Assembly (NCBI RefSeq): GCF_039023475.1 | Contig: NZ_JBCHVB010000001.1 | Location: 186,001-250,000 of the forward strand | Direction: 5' to 3' | DNA length: 64,000 nucleotides | DNA from: Erwinia sp039023475 | GTDB taxonomy: Bacteria > Pseudomonadota > Gammaproteobacteria > Enterobacterales > Enterobacteriaceae | Shown here: piece after piece, positions 35,577-44,199 of the stretch | How positions within the stretch are numbered: position 1 is the first letter of the stretch | Layout: each line of letters opens with the position of its first letter | Notes under the pieces: model-generated | Seen by the model: only the letters and a program-made list of their open reading frames with translations | Told to the model about the DNA's origin: nothing | The model's database searches: none | Program-made: the position numbers and the translations under genes

Positions 35577-36485
35577 ATGTTATTGAGTAAAAAAAATAGC
35601 GAAGCTCTAGATACCTTCAGCGAGAAGCTGGAAGTTGAAGGGCGCAGCCTGTGGCAGGATGCCCGTCGCCGCTTTATCCATAACCGCGCCGCGCTGGGCA
35701 GCCTGATTGTGCTGCTGCTTATTGCGCTGTTCGTCATCTTTGCCCCCATGCTGTCAGCCTTTACCTATGATGAAACGGACTGGGGCATGATGTCTGCGCC
35801 GCCGGAAATGGAGGTGGGTCACTATTTCGGCACCGACTCATCAGGGCGCGATCTGCTGGTACGCGTGGCAATAGGAGGCCGTATCTCGCTGATGGTCGGT
35901 ATCGCCTCCGCGCTGGTGGCGGTGCTGGTCGGGACGCTCTATGGCTCGCTTGCGGGCTATCTCGGCGGTAAAACGGACTCAGTGATGATGCGCCTGCTGG
36001 AAATCCTGAACTCGTTCCCGTTTATGTTTTTCGTCATCCTGCTGGTCACCTTTTTTGGCCGTAATATTCTGCTGATTTTCGTGGCAATCGGCCTGGTTTC
36101 CTGGCTGGATATGGCGCGTATTGTGCGCGGTCAGACGCTCAGCCTGAAGCGTAAAGAGTTTATCGAAGCGGCCCACGTGGGCGGCGTCTCTACCGCCAGC
36201 ATCGTGCTGCGCCATATCGTGCCCAACGTGCTGGGCGTGGTAGTGGTCTACGCCTCGCTGCTGGTGCCAAGCATGATCCTGTTTGAGTCTTTCCTGAGCT
36301 TCCTCGGACTGGGGACACAGGAGCCGCTCAGCAGCTGGGGCGCGTTGCTCAGCGACGGCGCTAACTCAATGGAAGTCTCGCCGTGGTTGCTGATGTTCCC
36401 GGCCGGCTTCCTGGTGATCACGCTGTTCTGTTTCAACTTTATCGGCGATGGCCTGCGTGATGCCCTCGACCCGAAAGATCGTTAA
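35577..36485 (+). CDS. oppC: Oligopeptide ABC transporter permease OppC
   Basis: A 302-residue permease partner of OppB. After a cytosolic N-terminal segment it has about six helices; the EAA-type loop is FIEAAHVGGVSTASIVLRH. The conserved HYFGTDSSGRDLLVR follows the first helix. Starts 14 bases after oppB and is followed by oppD after 11 bases. Confidence 0.96.
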   Translation: MLLSKKNSEALDTFSEKLEVEGRSLWQDARRRFIHNRAALGSLIVLLLIALFVIFAPMLSAFTYDETDWGMMSAPPEMEVGHYFGTDSSGRDLLVRVAIGGRISLMVGIASALVAVLVGTLYGSLAGYLGGKTDSVMMRLLEILNSFPFMFFVILLVTFFGRNILLIFVAIGLVSWLDMARIVRGQTLSLKRKEFIEAAHVGGVSTASIVLRHIVPNVLGVVVVYASLLVPSMILFESFLSFLGLGTQEPLSSWGALLSDGANSMEVSPWLLMFPAGFLVITLFCFNFIGDGLRDALDPKDR

Positions 36486-36496
36486 GGAGTTTCCCG

Positions 36497-37510
36497 ATGA
36501 ACCTGACTGAACAACAGCCAGCAATGGCAACACAAGCGGGAAGCGACCTGTTACTGGACGTGAAGGATCTGCGCGTGACGTTTAACACGCCCGACGGCGA
36601 TGTCACTGCGGTTAACGACCTCAACTTCAGCCTGCGGGCGGGGGAAACGCTTGGCATCGTGGGCGAATCGGGCTCGGGGAAATCCCAGACCGCGTTCGCC
36701 CTGATGGGACTGCTGGCCTCGAATGGCCGGATTGGTGGATCGGCGCTGTTCAACGGACGCGAAATCCTTAACCTGCCGGAAAAACAGCTTAACAACCTGC
36801 GCGCTGAGCAGGTGGCGATGATTTTTCAGGATCCGATGACCTCGCTGAATCCCTATATGCGCGTGGGCGAGCAGCTGATGGAGGTATTAAAGCTTCACAA
36901 AGGCATGAGCAGCTCAGCCGCATTTGAAGAATCTGTGCGCATGCTGGATGCGGTGAAAATGCCGGAAGCCCGTAAACGCATGAAAATGTATCCGCACGAG
37001 TTTTCCGGTGGGATGCGTCAGCGCGTTATGATTGCGATGGCGCTACTCTGCAAACCAAAACTCCTGATTGCTGATGAGCCTACCACTGCCCTGGACGTCA
37101 CGGTACAGGCGCAGATCATGACGCTGCTGAACGATCTGAAAAGAGAATTTAATACGGCGATCATTATGATCACGCACGATCTGGGCGTAGTCGCCGGTAT
37201 CTGCGATCGGGTTCTGGTGATGTACGCAGGACGGACCATGGAATATGGCAAAGCACGTGATGTGTTCTATCAGCCCACCCATCCTTATTCGATTGGCCTG
37301 CTGAATGCGGTGCCGCGCCTGGATACAGAAGGGGACTCGCTGATGACCATCCCCGGTAATCCGCCAAACCTGCTGCGCCTGCCGCCGGGTTGTCCGTTCC
37401 AGCCGCGCTGCCCCCATGCAATGGAGATCTGTTCCACTACGCCGCCGCTTACGCCGTTTGGCGAAGGTCGCCTTCGTGCCTGCTTTAAACCTGCGGAGGA
37501 GCTGGTATGA
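36497..37510 (+). CDS. oppD: Oligopeptide ABC transporter ATPase OppD
   Basis: A 337-residue ABC ATPase. Walker A is GESGSGKSQT, the signature is FSGGMRQRV, Walker B is LLIADEPTTALD and the C-terminal oligopeptide-specific extension has the Cys cluster PPGCPFQPRCPHAMEIC, which in relatives binds an iron-sulfur cluster. It overlaps oppF by four bases (ATGA), implying coupled translation of the heterodimer. Confidence 0.96.
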   Translation: MNLTEQQPAMATQAGSDLLLDVKDLRVTFNTPDGDVTAVNDLNFSLRAGETLGIVGESGSGKSQTAFALMGLLASNGRIGGSALFNGREILNLPEKQLNNLRAEQVAMIFQDPMTSLNPYMRVGEQLMEVLKLHKGMSSSAAFEESVRMLDAVKMPEARKRMKMYPHEFSGGMRQRVMIAMALLCKPKLLIADEPTTALDVTVQAQIMTLLNDLKREFNTAIIMITHDLGVVAGICDRVLVMYAGRTMEYGKARDVFYQPTHPYSIGLLNAVPRLDTEGDSLMTIPGNPPNLLRLPPGCPFQPRCPHAMEICSTTPPLTPFGEGRLRACFKPAEELV

Positions 37511-38508
37511 CCGGGGTAGCTGAAAAGAAAGTCTTACTCGAAATCGCCGATCTGAAGGTACATTTTGACATCAAAGATGGCAAGCAGTGGTTCTGGCAGC
37601 CGTCAAAAACCCTGAAGGCGGTGGACGGCGTCAGCCTGCGGCTGTATGAAGGGGAAACGCTGGGCGTAGTGGGCGAATCAGGCTGCGGTAAATCCACGCT
37701 CGCCCGGGCCATTATCGGGCTGGTTAAGGCGACCGATGGCCGCGTGGCCTGGCTGGGACGCGATCTCCTGGGGCAGAGCGAAGAAGAGTGGCGCAGAGCC
37801 CGCAGCGATATCCAGATGATATTTCAGGATCCTCTGGCCTCGCTGAACCCACGTATGACCATTGGCGACATTATCGCTGAGCCGCTGCGCACCTATCAAC
37901 CCAACATGGCCAAAACCGAAGTCAAAGAGCGGGTTAAGGCGATGATGATGAAGGTCGGTCTGCTGCCTAACCTGATCAACCGTTATCCGCATGAATTTTC
38001 CGGCGGACAGTGTCAGCGTATCGGGATTGCGCGCGCGCTGATCCTGGAACCCAAGCTGATTATCTGTGACGAGCCGGTATCAGCACTGGACGTGTCGATA
38101 CAGGCGCAGGTAGTGAATCTGCTGCAAAAGCTGCAAAGAGAGATGGGCCTGTCGCTGATCTTTATTGCGCACGATTTGGCGGTGGTTAAACATATCTCCG
38201 ATCGCGTGCTGGTGATGTATCTTGGCCACGCGGTGGAGCTGGGCACCTACGACGAGGTCTATCAGAACCCGCAGCATCCTTATACCCGGGCGCTGATGTC
38301 CGCTGTTCCCGTGCCCGATCCGGATCTGGAGAAGAACAAGGTTATTCAGCTACTGGAAGGGGAACTGCCGTCGCCGATCAATCCGCCCTCCGGCTGCGTA
38401 TTCCGCACGCGCTGCCCGATTGCCGGGCCGGAGTGTGCCAAAACGCGTCCGCTGCTGGAAGGCAGCTTCCGCCATGCGGTCTCCTGTCTCAAGGTAGATC
38501 CGCTTTAA
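37507..38508 (+). CDS. oppF: Oligopeptide ABC transporter ATPase OppF
   Basis: A 333-residue ABC ATPase pairing with OppD. Walker A GESGCGKST, signature FSGGQCQRI, Walker B LIICDEPVSALD, and the C-terminal cluster PPSGCVFRTRCPIAGPEC. Last gene of the opp operon, followed by a strong terminator. Confidence 0.96.
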   Translation: MTGVAEKKVLLEIADLKVHFDIKDGKQWFWQPSKTLKAVDGVSLRLYEGETLGVVGESGCGKSTLARAIIGLVKATDGRVAWLGRDLLGQSEEEWRRARSDIQMIFQDPLASLNPRMTIGDIIAEPLRTYQPNMAKTEVKERVKAMMMKVGLLPNLINRYPHEFSGGQCQRIGIARALILEPKLIICDEPVSALDVSIQAQVVNLLQKLQREMGLSLIFIAHDLAVVKHISDRVLVMYLGHAVELGTYDEVYQNPQHPYTRALMSAVPVPDPDLEKNKVIQLLEGELPSPINPPSGCVFRTRCPIAGPECAKTRPLLEGSFRHAVSCLKVDPL

Positions 38509-38511
38509 ACG

Positions 38512-38540
38512 AAAAAGACCGGCAATGCCGGTCTTTTTTT
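38512..38540. terminator. Bidirectional terminator between oppF and yciU
   Basis: AAGACCGGC-aat-GCCGGTCTT with A-run on the left and T7 on the right, placed between convergent oppF and yciU. Confidence 0.85.
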
Positions 38541-38546
38541 CAGACG

Positions 38547-38873
38547 TTACTCACGCCACAAAATGTGGCAAAGCTTATGATCCTTCTCGCGGCAGAGCAG
38601 CACGCGGGCAAAAACATCATTGATAGGTTCACCCTCTGCTTCGCCCAGCCCGATAACGACCTCAGCAAAAAAGTCCGGGTTCAGGTCAAAATCAACGTGC
38701 TCAGACCAGTCCTCGGCAGGATCGGAAAGCTCGGCACCGCCGCGCTCCTCAAACTGCAGGTTAAACAGAATAATGTCAGCCGGATCGAGGTTATCGCCCG
38801 CCAGCTCCAGAAAAATATCGTAGGCCTGTTCCAGCGTTTCATCTTCGGTAAGGCGATTATTTAAATCCATCAT
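38547..38873 (-). CDS. yciU: YciU, DUF440 acidic dsDNA-mimic family protein
   Basis: A strongly acidic 108-residue protein matching E. coli YciU (109 aa), with LNNRLTEDETLEQAYDIF, DFDLNPDFFAEVVIGL and CREKDHKLCH. The Haemophilus homologue HI1450 is described as a double-stranded DNA mimic. Start is ATG 38873 or 38870, both just after GGGAAA; a further ATG at 38885 lies before the ribosome site. It follows cls by about 42 bases, as in E. coli. Confidence 0.92.
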   Translation of the reverse strand: MMDLNNRLTEDETLEQAYDIFLELAGDNLDPADIILFNLQFEERGGAELSDPAEDWSEHVDFDLNPDFFAEVVIGLGEAEGEPINDVFARVLLCREKDHKLCHILWRE

Positions 38874-38915
38874 ATTTCCCGTCATGCCCCGTGGGCGCTG
38901 TGCTTTCCGCTCGTT

Positions 38916-40376
38916 TTACAGTAATGGACTGAAGAAGTAAAACAGTCGTTCAACGATTCGCTGCCAGTAGGCACGACGTGCCCAGCGGCTGGCATCCACC
39001 AGCCGTGAACGGGCGATATAATCATCCTGCACCCGTGCCAGATCGCTGCCAAAACCGTCATCATCAATAACCATGGTAATTTCGAAATTAAGCCAGAGGC
39101 TGCGCATATCCAGATTGACCGTGCCCACCAGGCTGAGCTGACCGTCAACCAGCACGCTTTTGGTGTGTAACAGGCCATCCTCAAACTGGTAGATTTTGAC
39201 GCCCGCTTCCAGCAGCTCAGCAAAGAATGCCCGGCTTGCCCAGCCGACCAGCATCGAATCATTATGCCTGGGCACGATAATACTGACATCAACGCCGCGC
39301 AGGGCAGCGGTACAGATGGCATGCAGAAGATCGTCGCTGGGCACGAAATAGGGCGTGGTCATGATTAACTGATCGCGGGCGGCATAGACGGCGGTCAGCA
39401 GCGCCTGGTGAATCAAATCCTCCGGAAAGCCCGGGCCGGAGGCGATAACCTGGATGGTATGCCCGCTTTCCTGCTCAAACGGCATGATGTTGCCGTCCGG
39501 CGGCGGCGGCAGAATGCGCTTACCGGTTTCGATCTCCCAGTCGCAGGAGTAGATGATCCCCATCGTGGTCGCCACCGGACCTTCCATTCTGGCCATCAAA
39601 TCGATCCACTGACCCACGCCCGCATCCTGTTTGAAATAGCGGGGGTCTACCAGATTCATGCTGCCCGTATAGGCGATATAGTTATCAATCAACACCACCT
39701 TACGATGCTGACGGAGATCCATGCGGCGCAGAAACACGCGCAGCAGGCTGACCTTCAGCGCCTCCACCACATCAATGCCGGCATTACGCATCATCGCCGC
39801 CCAGGGGCTGCGGAAAAACTGCACGCTGCCGGCGGAGTCCAGCATCAGCCGGCAGTGCACGCCGCGGCGGGCGGCGGCCATCAGCGATTCCGCCACCTCA
39901 TCAGCCAGCCCGCCAGGCTGCCAGATGTAAAACACCATCTCAATATTATGCCGGGCCAGCTGGATATCACGGATCAGCGCCTGCATGGTGTCATCGGTGG
40001 AGGTCAGCAGCTGCAGCTGATTACCCTTTACCCCCGCCACGCCCTGACGGTTTTCGCATAGCTGAAACAGTGAACGGGCAACGTCGCTGTTATCCCGCGC
40101 AAAAATCTGCTGGCACGATTTTAAATCTTCGAGCCATTTTGCGGTGGAAGGCCACATCGTGCGGGCACGTTCAGCGCGACGCTTGCCCAGATGCAGTTCC
40201 CCGAACGAGAGATAGGCTACAATACCGACCAGCGGCAGAATATAGATAATCAGCAGCCAGGCCATGGCAGAAGGGACGGCGCGGCGCTTCATCAGAATAC
40301 GCAAGGTGACACTGGCTATCAGCAACCAGTAACCGAAGAAAATGAGCCAACTGATTAATGTATAAAAAGTCGTCAT
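38916..40376 (-). CDS. clsA: Cardiolipin synthase A
   Basis: A 486-residue phospholipase D-superfamily enzyme, identical in length to E. coli ClsA, joining two phosphatidylglycerols into cardiolipin. Two N-terminal transmembrane helices (about 3-27 and 38-59) precede two HKD catalytic motifs: QHRKVVLIDNYIAYTGSMN near residue 224 and LHTKSVLVDGQLSLVGTVN near residue 404. Start taken at MTTFYT as in E. coli; a GTG seven codons upstream is a weaker alternative because its ribosome site is too close. Confidence 0.96.
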   Translation of the reverse strand: MTTFYTLISWLIFFGYWLLIASVTLRILMKRRAVPSAMAWLLIIYILPLVGIVAYLSFGELHLGKRRAERARTMWPSTAKWLEDLKSCQQIFARDNSDVARSLFQLCENRQGVAGVKGNQLQLLTSTDDTMQALIRDIQLARHNIEMVFYIWQPGGLADEVAESLMAAARRGVHCRLMLDSAGSVQFFRSPWAAMMRNAGIDVVEALKVSLLRVFLRRMDLRQHRKVVLIDNYIAYTGSMNLVDPRYFKQDAGVGQWIDLMARMEGPVATTMGIIYSCDWEIETGKRILPPPPDGNIMPFEQESGHTIQVIASGPGFPEDLIHQALLTAVYAARDQLIMTTPYFVPSDDLLHAICTAALRGVDVSIIVPRHNDSMLVGWASRAFFAELLEAGVKIYQFEDGLLHTKSVLVDGQLSLVGTVNLDMRSLWLNFEITMVIDDDGFGSDLARVQDDYIARSRLVDASRWARRAYWQRIVERLFYFFSPLL

Positions 40377-40526
40377 GGAAGTGGAAGTCCTGTTCACGCC
40401 TGAATAGAGGGAGTTTACGTGCAGTTGGCGTAAGGGGAAACCTTTTCCCGGTGAAAGTCATCGGACCCCATCCGGAGTCTGAAAGCGCTATACTGCGCCG
40501 CGAGTTTTTCAGTACAGAGGTTAAAA

Positions 40527-40721
40527 ATGAGACGGAGCAGAAATGAAGTCGCACGCTGGCGGATGTCGCGTCAGGTTCAACGCCGCCGGGCGCGGTGGCT
40601 GGAAGCGCAGTCGAGGCGCTACGGACGTATGGTCGCGATCCGCCATCAGCTAAGCCAGCAGCAGCGGCGTTCTATTCTGTTTATCACTCATCCCGGCGTG
40701 CGGGAAGCGCTTAGCGGATAA
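40527..40721 (+). CDS. yciY: YciY, small basic protein
   Basis: A 64-residue, very Arg-rich peptide similar to E. coli YciY (57 aa) in its N-terminal half: RRSRNEVARWRMSRQ, RWLEAQSRRYGR. It lies in the same place (between cls and yciI) as in E. coli. Function unknown. The last codons and stop lie inside an inverted repeat (40707-40740). Confidence 0.8.
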   Translation: MRRSRNEVARWRMSRQVQRRRARWLEAQSRRYGRMVAIRHQLSQQQRRSILFITHPGVREALSG

Positions 40722-40740
40722 CGGTTATAAGGCTAAGCGC
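40707..40740. terminator. Hairpin overlapping the yciY stop, convergent with yciI
   Basis: GCGCTTAGC and GCTAAGCGC form a 9-bp stem; the loop contains the smaller palindrome ATAACGGTTAT. It sits between convergent yciY and yciI. No U-tract, so a terminator role is tentative. Confidence 0.4.
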
Positions 40741-40748
40741 CAGAAAAG

Positions 40749-41045
40749 TCAGAACGTACGCTTAAAGGGTTTGACCTGAACCTGTTTGTAGACCCCGGCA
40801 GCAATGTAGGGGTCATCTTTCGCCCAGGATTGCGCTTCCTCAAGCGAAGAGAATTCCGCTACGACGGTTGAGCCGGTAAAACCCGCCACGCCCGGTTCAT
40901 TGCTGTCCACTGCGGGCATGGGCCCCGCCAGAATTAGGCGGCCCTCGTCTTGCAGAAGCTGCAGTCGCGCCACGTGGGCAGGGCGCACGGCGGTACGCTT
41001 TTCCAGAGAATCGGCATTGTCTTCTGCATAAATTACGTAAAGCAC
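40749..41045 (-). CDS. yciI: YciI, dimeric alpha-beta barrel protein
   Basis: A 98-residue protein equal in length to E. coli YciI. YCII-superfamily signature with RPAHVARLQLLQDEGRL and AGPMPAVDSNEPG; the His and Asp here form the putative active site. Function not established. The start is GTG at 41045 with GGAG eight bases upstream; the frame is open 13 codons further but these are unconserved. Confidence 0.93.
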   Translation of the reverse strand: MLYVIYAEDNADSLEKRTAVRPAHVARLQLLQDEGRLILAGPMPAVDSNEPGVAGFTGSTVVAEFSSLEEAQSWAKDDPYIAAGVYKQVQVKPFKRTF

Positions 41046-41199
41046 AGTCACAGCTCCATTCGGTTTTTGATCGTCGTTTATCACGTTAAGTCATCGTTAA
41101 CAGATCTGCAAATGAAAGATAGCACTCTGTTGATAACGGTCAGTGGAAAAGACTTTTCTGCCGAAATCACGCCCGAAGCAGCGAGAGGTTATTGAAACT

Positions 41200-41218
41200 G
41201 ATTGCTATTTGCATTTAA
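41200..41218 (+). promoter_or_regulatory. Fur-box candidate before tonB
   Basis: GATTGCTATTTGCATTTAA, about 33 bases upstream of the tonB ATG, resembles the operator region of E. coli tonB, which is Fur-repressed. The match to the symmetric Fur consensus is only partial. Confidence 0.5.
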
Positions 41219-41250
41219 ACTTATCCCTTCACATTAACAGCAGAAAGATT

Positions 41251-42000
41251 ATGACGACGCTTGCAGAAACTTCTTTACCCAGCCGTATCTCGCTGCCGAT
41301 GCTGTTCTCGTTAGGACTGCACGCCGTGGTGATTGGGGGAATTCTATATGCTTCTTTTCACCAGGTTGTGGAGATGCCGAAAGCGTCCCAGCCAATAAGC
41401 GTGTCATTAGTCGCTCCTGAAGTGCAGCCAGAGCCCCAGGCTGCCCCTATGCCGGCACCCGAGCCTGTCGCAGAACCCGAGCCGGAACCTGAGCCGGAAC
41501 CTGCGCCTGTGCCAGAACCGCCTAAACCGGAACCGGTGCCGATCCCTGAGCCCAAGCCTAAACCAAAACCGAAGCCGAAGCCGGTGAAAAAAGAGGTAGT
41601 GAAGCCGAAGAAAGAGGTTAAGCCCAGAACCGAACCTCGCCCGGCCTCGCCGTTTGAGAAAACGGAGCCGGCGGCAACACGGCCTTCGACGGCACCAAAG
41701 ACGACGCCTGCGGCAACGCCGTCTGTCAGCAGCGGGCCGAGAGCGCTGCAACAGAGCAAACCGGGCTATCCGGCACGGGCTTATGCGCTGCGCCTTGAAG
41801 GGCAGGTAAGGGTGCGGTTTGACGTCGACAGCGCAGGGCGGGTTGATAATGTCCGGATACTGTCAGCAAAACCCCGCAATATGTTTGAACGCGAGGTGAA
41901 GAAGGCGATGAAACAATGGCGCTATGAACCCAATAAGCCGGGTAAAGATCTGACGATGAATATTGTTTTCCGCATGAATGGCGGCAGCAGCATCGAATAA
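41251..42000 (+). CDS. tonB: Energy transducer TonB
   Basis: A 249-residue protein coupling the proton-motive force (through ExbBD) to outer membrane siderophore and vitamin B12 receptors. One N-terminal signal anchor (about residues 14-34, LPMLFSLGLHAVVIGGIL). The periplasmic linker carries Glu-Pro repeats followed by Lys-Pro repeats (about 70-145), which span the periplasm. The C-terminal domain has the conserved GYPARAYALRLEGQVRVRF and WRYEPNKPGKD. Start at ATG 41251; the frame opens 36 codons earlier but overlaps the promoter. Preceded by a Fur-like site. Confidence 0.96.
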   Translation: MTTLAETSLPSRISLPMLFSLGLHAVVIGGILYASFHQVVEMPKASQPISVSLVAPEVQPEPQAAPMPAPEPVAEPEPEPEPEPAPVPEPPKPEPVPIPEPKPKPKPKPKPVKKEVVKPKKEVKPRTEPRPASPFEKTEPAATRPSTAPKTTPAATPSVSSGPRALQQSKPGYPARAYALRLEGQVRVRFDVDSAGRVDNVRILSAKPRNMFEREVKKAMKQWRYEPNKPGKDLTMNIVFRMNGGSSIE

Positions 42001-42021
42001 AAAAGCACGGCGATGCCGCGC
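41999..42021 (-). terminator. Rho-independent terminator of yciA
   Basis: On the minus strand GCGCGGC-atc-GCCGTGC (one G-U pair) is followed by six T, 20 bases after the yciA stop. The plus-strand version lacks a U-tract. Confidence 0.7.
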
Positions 42022-42040
42022 CTGATCCCGCGAAAGGATG

Positions 42041-42472
42041 TTATGCCTGCTCGTCGTGCCGGAAGTTGCTCTTTCCGGCCGGCAGCGGGCGGGATTTCCC
42101 GGCGGCGTCTACGGCAACATAGACAAAAACCGCCTCGGTTGTGCAGTATCGCTGTCCGATAGGCTCGGACGACACCTTCTTAATCCACACTTCCACATTA
42201 ATGATGATGGAGCTGGTCCCGGTACGGATACAGCGGGCGTGGCAGCTCACCACATCGCCGACCGCCACCGGTTTGAGGAAGGTCATACCGTCAGCGCGTA
42301 CCGTTACCACACGTCCCCCGGCAATCTCTTTCGCCAGGATTGCGCCGCCCATATCCATCTGTGACATCAGCCAGCCGCCAAAAATATCCCCATTGGCGTT
42401 AGTATCGGCAGGCATGGCCAGCGTACGCAGCACCATTTCTCCCTGCGGGAGCCTGTTCTCGTCATTATTCAT
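42041..42472 (-). CDS. yciA: Acyl-CoA thioesterase YciA
   Basis: A 143-residue hotdog-fold thioesterase (E. coli 132 aa) hydrolysing a range of acyl-CoAs. Conserved blocks PADTNANGDIFGGWLMSQMD (active-site Asn and Asp), RVVTVRADGMTFLKPV and SEPIGQRY. The C-terminus is about ten residues longer than in E. coli (PAGKSNFRHDEQA). Lies downstream of yciC and yciB in the same orientation. Confidence 0.95.
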   Translation of the reverse strand: MNNDENRLPQGEMVLRTLAMPADTNANGDIFGGWLMSQMDMGGAILAKEIAGGRVVTVRADGMTFLKPVAVGDVVSCHARCIRTGTSSIIINVEVWIKKVSSEPIGQRYCTTEAVFVYVAVDAAGKSRPLPAGKSNFRHDEQA

Positions 42473-42500
42473 GCATTGTTCTCAGTATTAAGGCTGAAAC

Positions 42501-42519
42501 ACCCGGCAGCGAGCCGGGT
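42501..42519 (-). repeat. Hairpin between yciB and yciA
   Basis: ACCCGGC and GCCGGGT form a 7-bp stem with a five-base loop in the short gap between yciB and yciA, without U-tract; probably a partial terminator or stability element. Confidence 0.4.
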
Positions 42520-42525
42520 AGCTGT

Positions 42526-43062
42526 CTATTTCTCGTCCTGCGGCATCAGACGATAGATATAGAGGCCGCTGATCAGGGTAAAGAGCAGGGTCAGTCCGGT
42601 CAGACCGAAGACTTTAAAGTTAACCCAGAATGCCTGAGAGAGCCAAAAAGCGACATAAATATTGGCCAGGCCGCAGACGAGGAAAAAGATCGCCCAGGCA
42701 ATGTTCAGCCTGCGCCAGGCAGAGGCGGGCAGCGTCAGCTCCTTACCCAGCATGGTCTGAATCAGCGGCTGTTTCATAAATAACTGGCTGTAGATTAGCA
42801 CCGCGGCAAACAGCGTATAGATCACCGTCACCTTCCACTTGATAAACTCATCATTATGGAAAACCAGCGTCAGGGTGCCGAAGACCGCCACCAGCACAAA
42901 GGTAATAATGGTCATTTTTTCCAGCCGGCGATAGAGCAGCCAGCTGACCACCAGCGCCAGACCGGTAGCGACGATCAGCGCGCCGGAAGCAACGAAAATA
43001 TCGTAGAGCTTATAGAAAACAAAAAAGACGACGAGAGGAAGAAAATCGAGTAACTGCTTCAT
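42526..43062 (-). CDS. yciB: Inner membrane septation protein YciB
   Basis: A 178-residue protein (E. coli 179 aa) with five to six transmembrane helices. Conserved MKQLLDFLPLVVFFVFYK, FHNDEFIKWKVTVIY, MLGKELTLP and FWVNFKVFG. The family is linked to cell envelope synthesis and septation. Start at ATG 43062 with GGAAG upstream. Part of the yciC-yciB-yciA group. Confidence 0.95.
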   Translation of the reverse strand: MKQLLDFLPLVVFFVFYKLYDIFVASGALIVATGLALVVSWLLYRRLEKMTIITFVLVAVFGTLTLVFHNDEFIKWKVTVIYTLFAAVLIYSQLFMKQPLIQTMLGKELTLPASAWRRLNIAWAIFFLVCGLANIYVAFWLSQAFWVNFKVFGLTGLTLLFTLISGLYIYRLMPQDEK

Positions 43063-43133
43063 AAGGGCTTCCAAATACCAGACTGAGGCGAGGTTAAGCA
43101 GCGGACGCCCTGACGAGCGCCCGCAGGCGTTAA

Positions 43134-43871
43134 CTAACGTAACAGCATATAAAGACGATAGAGATAGATGATCAGAATGGCCGACACCAGATTGCTCAGC
43201 GCGTTAAGCACCACAGAGGCGACGTTCGCCGGCAGAACCGTCAGCGAGGAAGCCATGAGCAAAACCGTGATTTTTGCCAGCAGCCAGAATGCCACTGCCG
43301 GCGCGACAATTTTCATCTGGCTCCAGACCAGACGCATACTGGTGCGCAGGGCAGCGAATACGCCAATTTTTTCCGTGCTCAGGATAACCGGCGCCAGCGC
43401 CAGGAGCATCGCCAGGATGACGCCCGGCACGACCAGCACCATAAAGCCGAGCTGAACAACCAGCGTTACAATGAACACCAGCAGCAGCAAACGCGGCAGC
43501 AGCGGAGCAGAGGCGCCGAGGGCACGCAGCGCGCTGATTCGCTCGCCGGCGGTCACCATCGGGATCAGGCTCAGCATCCCGCCCAGCAGCAGCGTATTGC
43601 CAACCAGGGCAGCAAAGGTGCCGGCCGCAGAGGCACGCAGTAAAACATTCTGCTGCTCTGGCGTCATATTCTGCACCATTTCAAGCAGGCTCATGCCCGA
43701 GCCACCGTCGCCATCGGTCAGCAGAGAGAGCTGATCGGCTCCCGGCGTCAGGGCATGACCAATCAGAACGGTAATAAATGAGGTCAGCAGCGAAAGCAGC
43801 ACGATGGTGACCAGCTGGTGGCGTAAAAAATTCCCCGTGTCACGGTATAACGAACCAGCCGTGATAGACAT
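43134..43871 (-). CDS. yciC: YciC, UPF0259 membrane protein
   Basis: A 245-residue polytopic inner membrane protein similar to E. coli YciC (247 aa), with about five or six hydrophobic segments and the shared blocks MSITAGSLYRDTGNFLRHQ, SALRALGASAPLLPRL and SNLVSAILIIYLYRLYML. Role unknown, possibly envelope-related from its neighbour yciB. Start at ATG 43871 with a strong AAGGAG. Divergent from ompW. Confidence 0.93.
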   Translation of the reverse strand: MSITAGSLYRDTGNFLRHQLVTIVLLSLLTSFITVLIGHALTPGADQLSLLTDGDGGSGMSLLEMVQNMTPEQQNVLLRASAAGTFAALVGNTLLLGGMLSLIPMVTAGERISALRALGASAPLLPRLLLLVFIVTLVVQLGFMVLVVPGVILAMLLALAPVILSTEKIGVFAALRTSMRLVWSQMKIVAPAVAFWLLAKITVLLMASSLTVLPANVASVVLNALSNLVSAILIIYLYRLYMLLR

Positions 43872-44060
43872 GTAGACTCCTTGAGTGCGGTATTTTGCGA
43901 TCCCGCGATTGTACATGGTCTGAAGGCAACCTGGCACCCTGACTTACATAACTTTCGATTAAAGAAGAGATTACCCTTCTGGCACCTTCTAAACGTTTTT
44001 CATTTCCTTCCGTAAACCGACCGCATTTCACTTTACAAAGACTCTTAACGGCGCTGAAAG

Positions 44061-44074
44061 TTGATCTATATCAA
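44061..44074 (+). promoter_or_regulatory. FNR box upstream of ompW
   Basis: TTGATCTATATCAA is a perfect TTGAT-N4-ATCAA site, 126 bases before the ompW start in the 328-base yciC/ompW gap. Activation of ompW by FNR is known in E. coli. A class II promoter would start near 44109, but I could not fix a -10. The rest of the gap (43872-44199) is AT-rich near ompW and shows no gene. Confidence 0.7.
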
Positions 44075-44199
44075 CCACATGTTTTTTAAGGACTTTGAAA
44101 AAAATGATTCGGATGATGTTTCCGGTTTTTCGTTGTAAAAATACGGACTTGTGGAACGTTAACTATTGAACACAGGTTATTTTTTGCTAAGGAGTAGTG

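Noticed and set aside
41430..41620. Short tandem repeats (CCGGAACCTGAG-type) as a possible CRISPR or microsatellite
   Set aside because: They encode the Glu-Pro and Lys-Pro linker of TonB in frame, a known feature of the protein.
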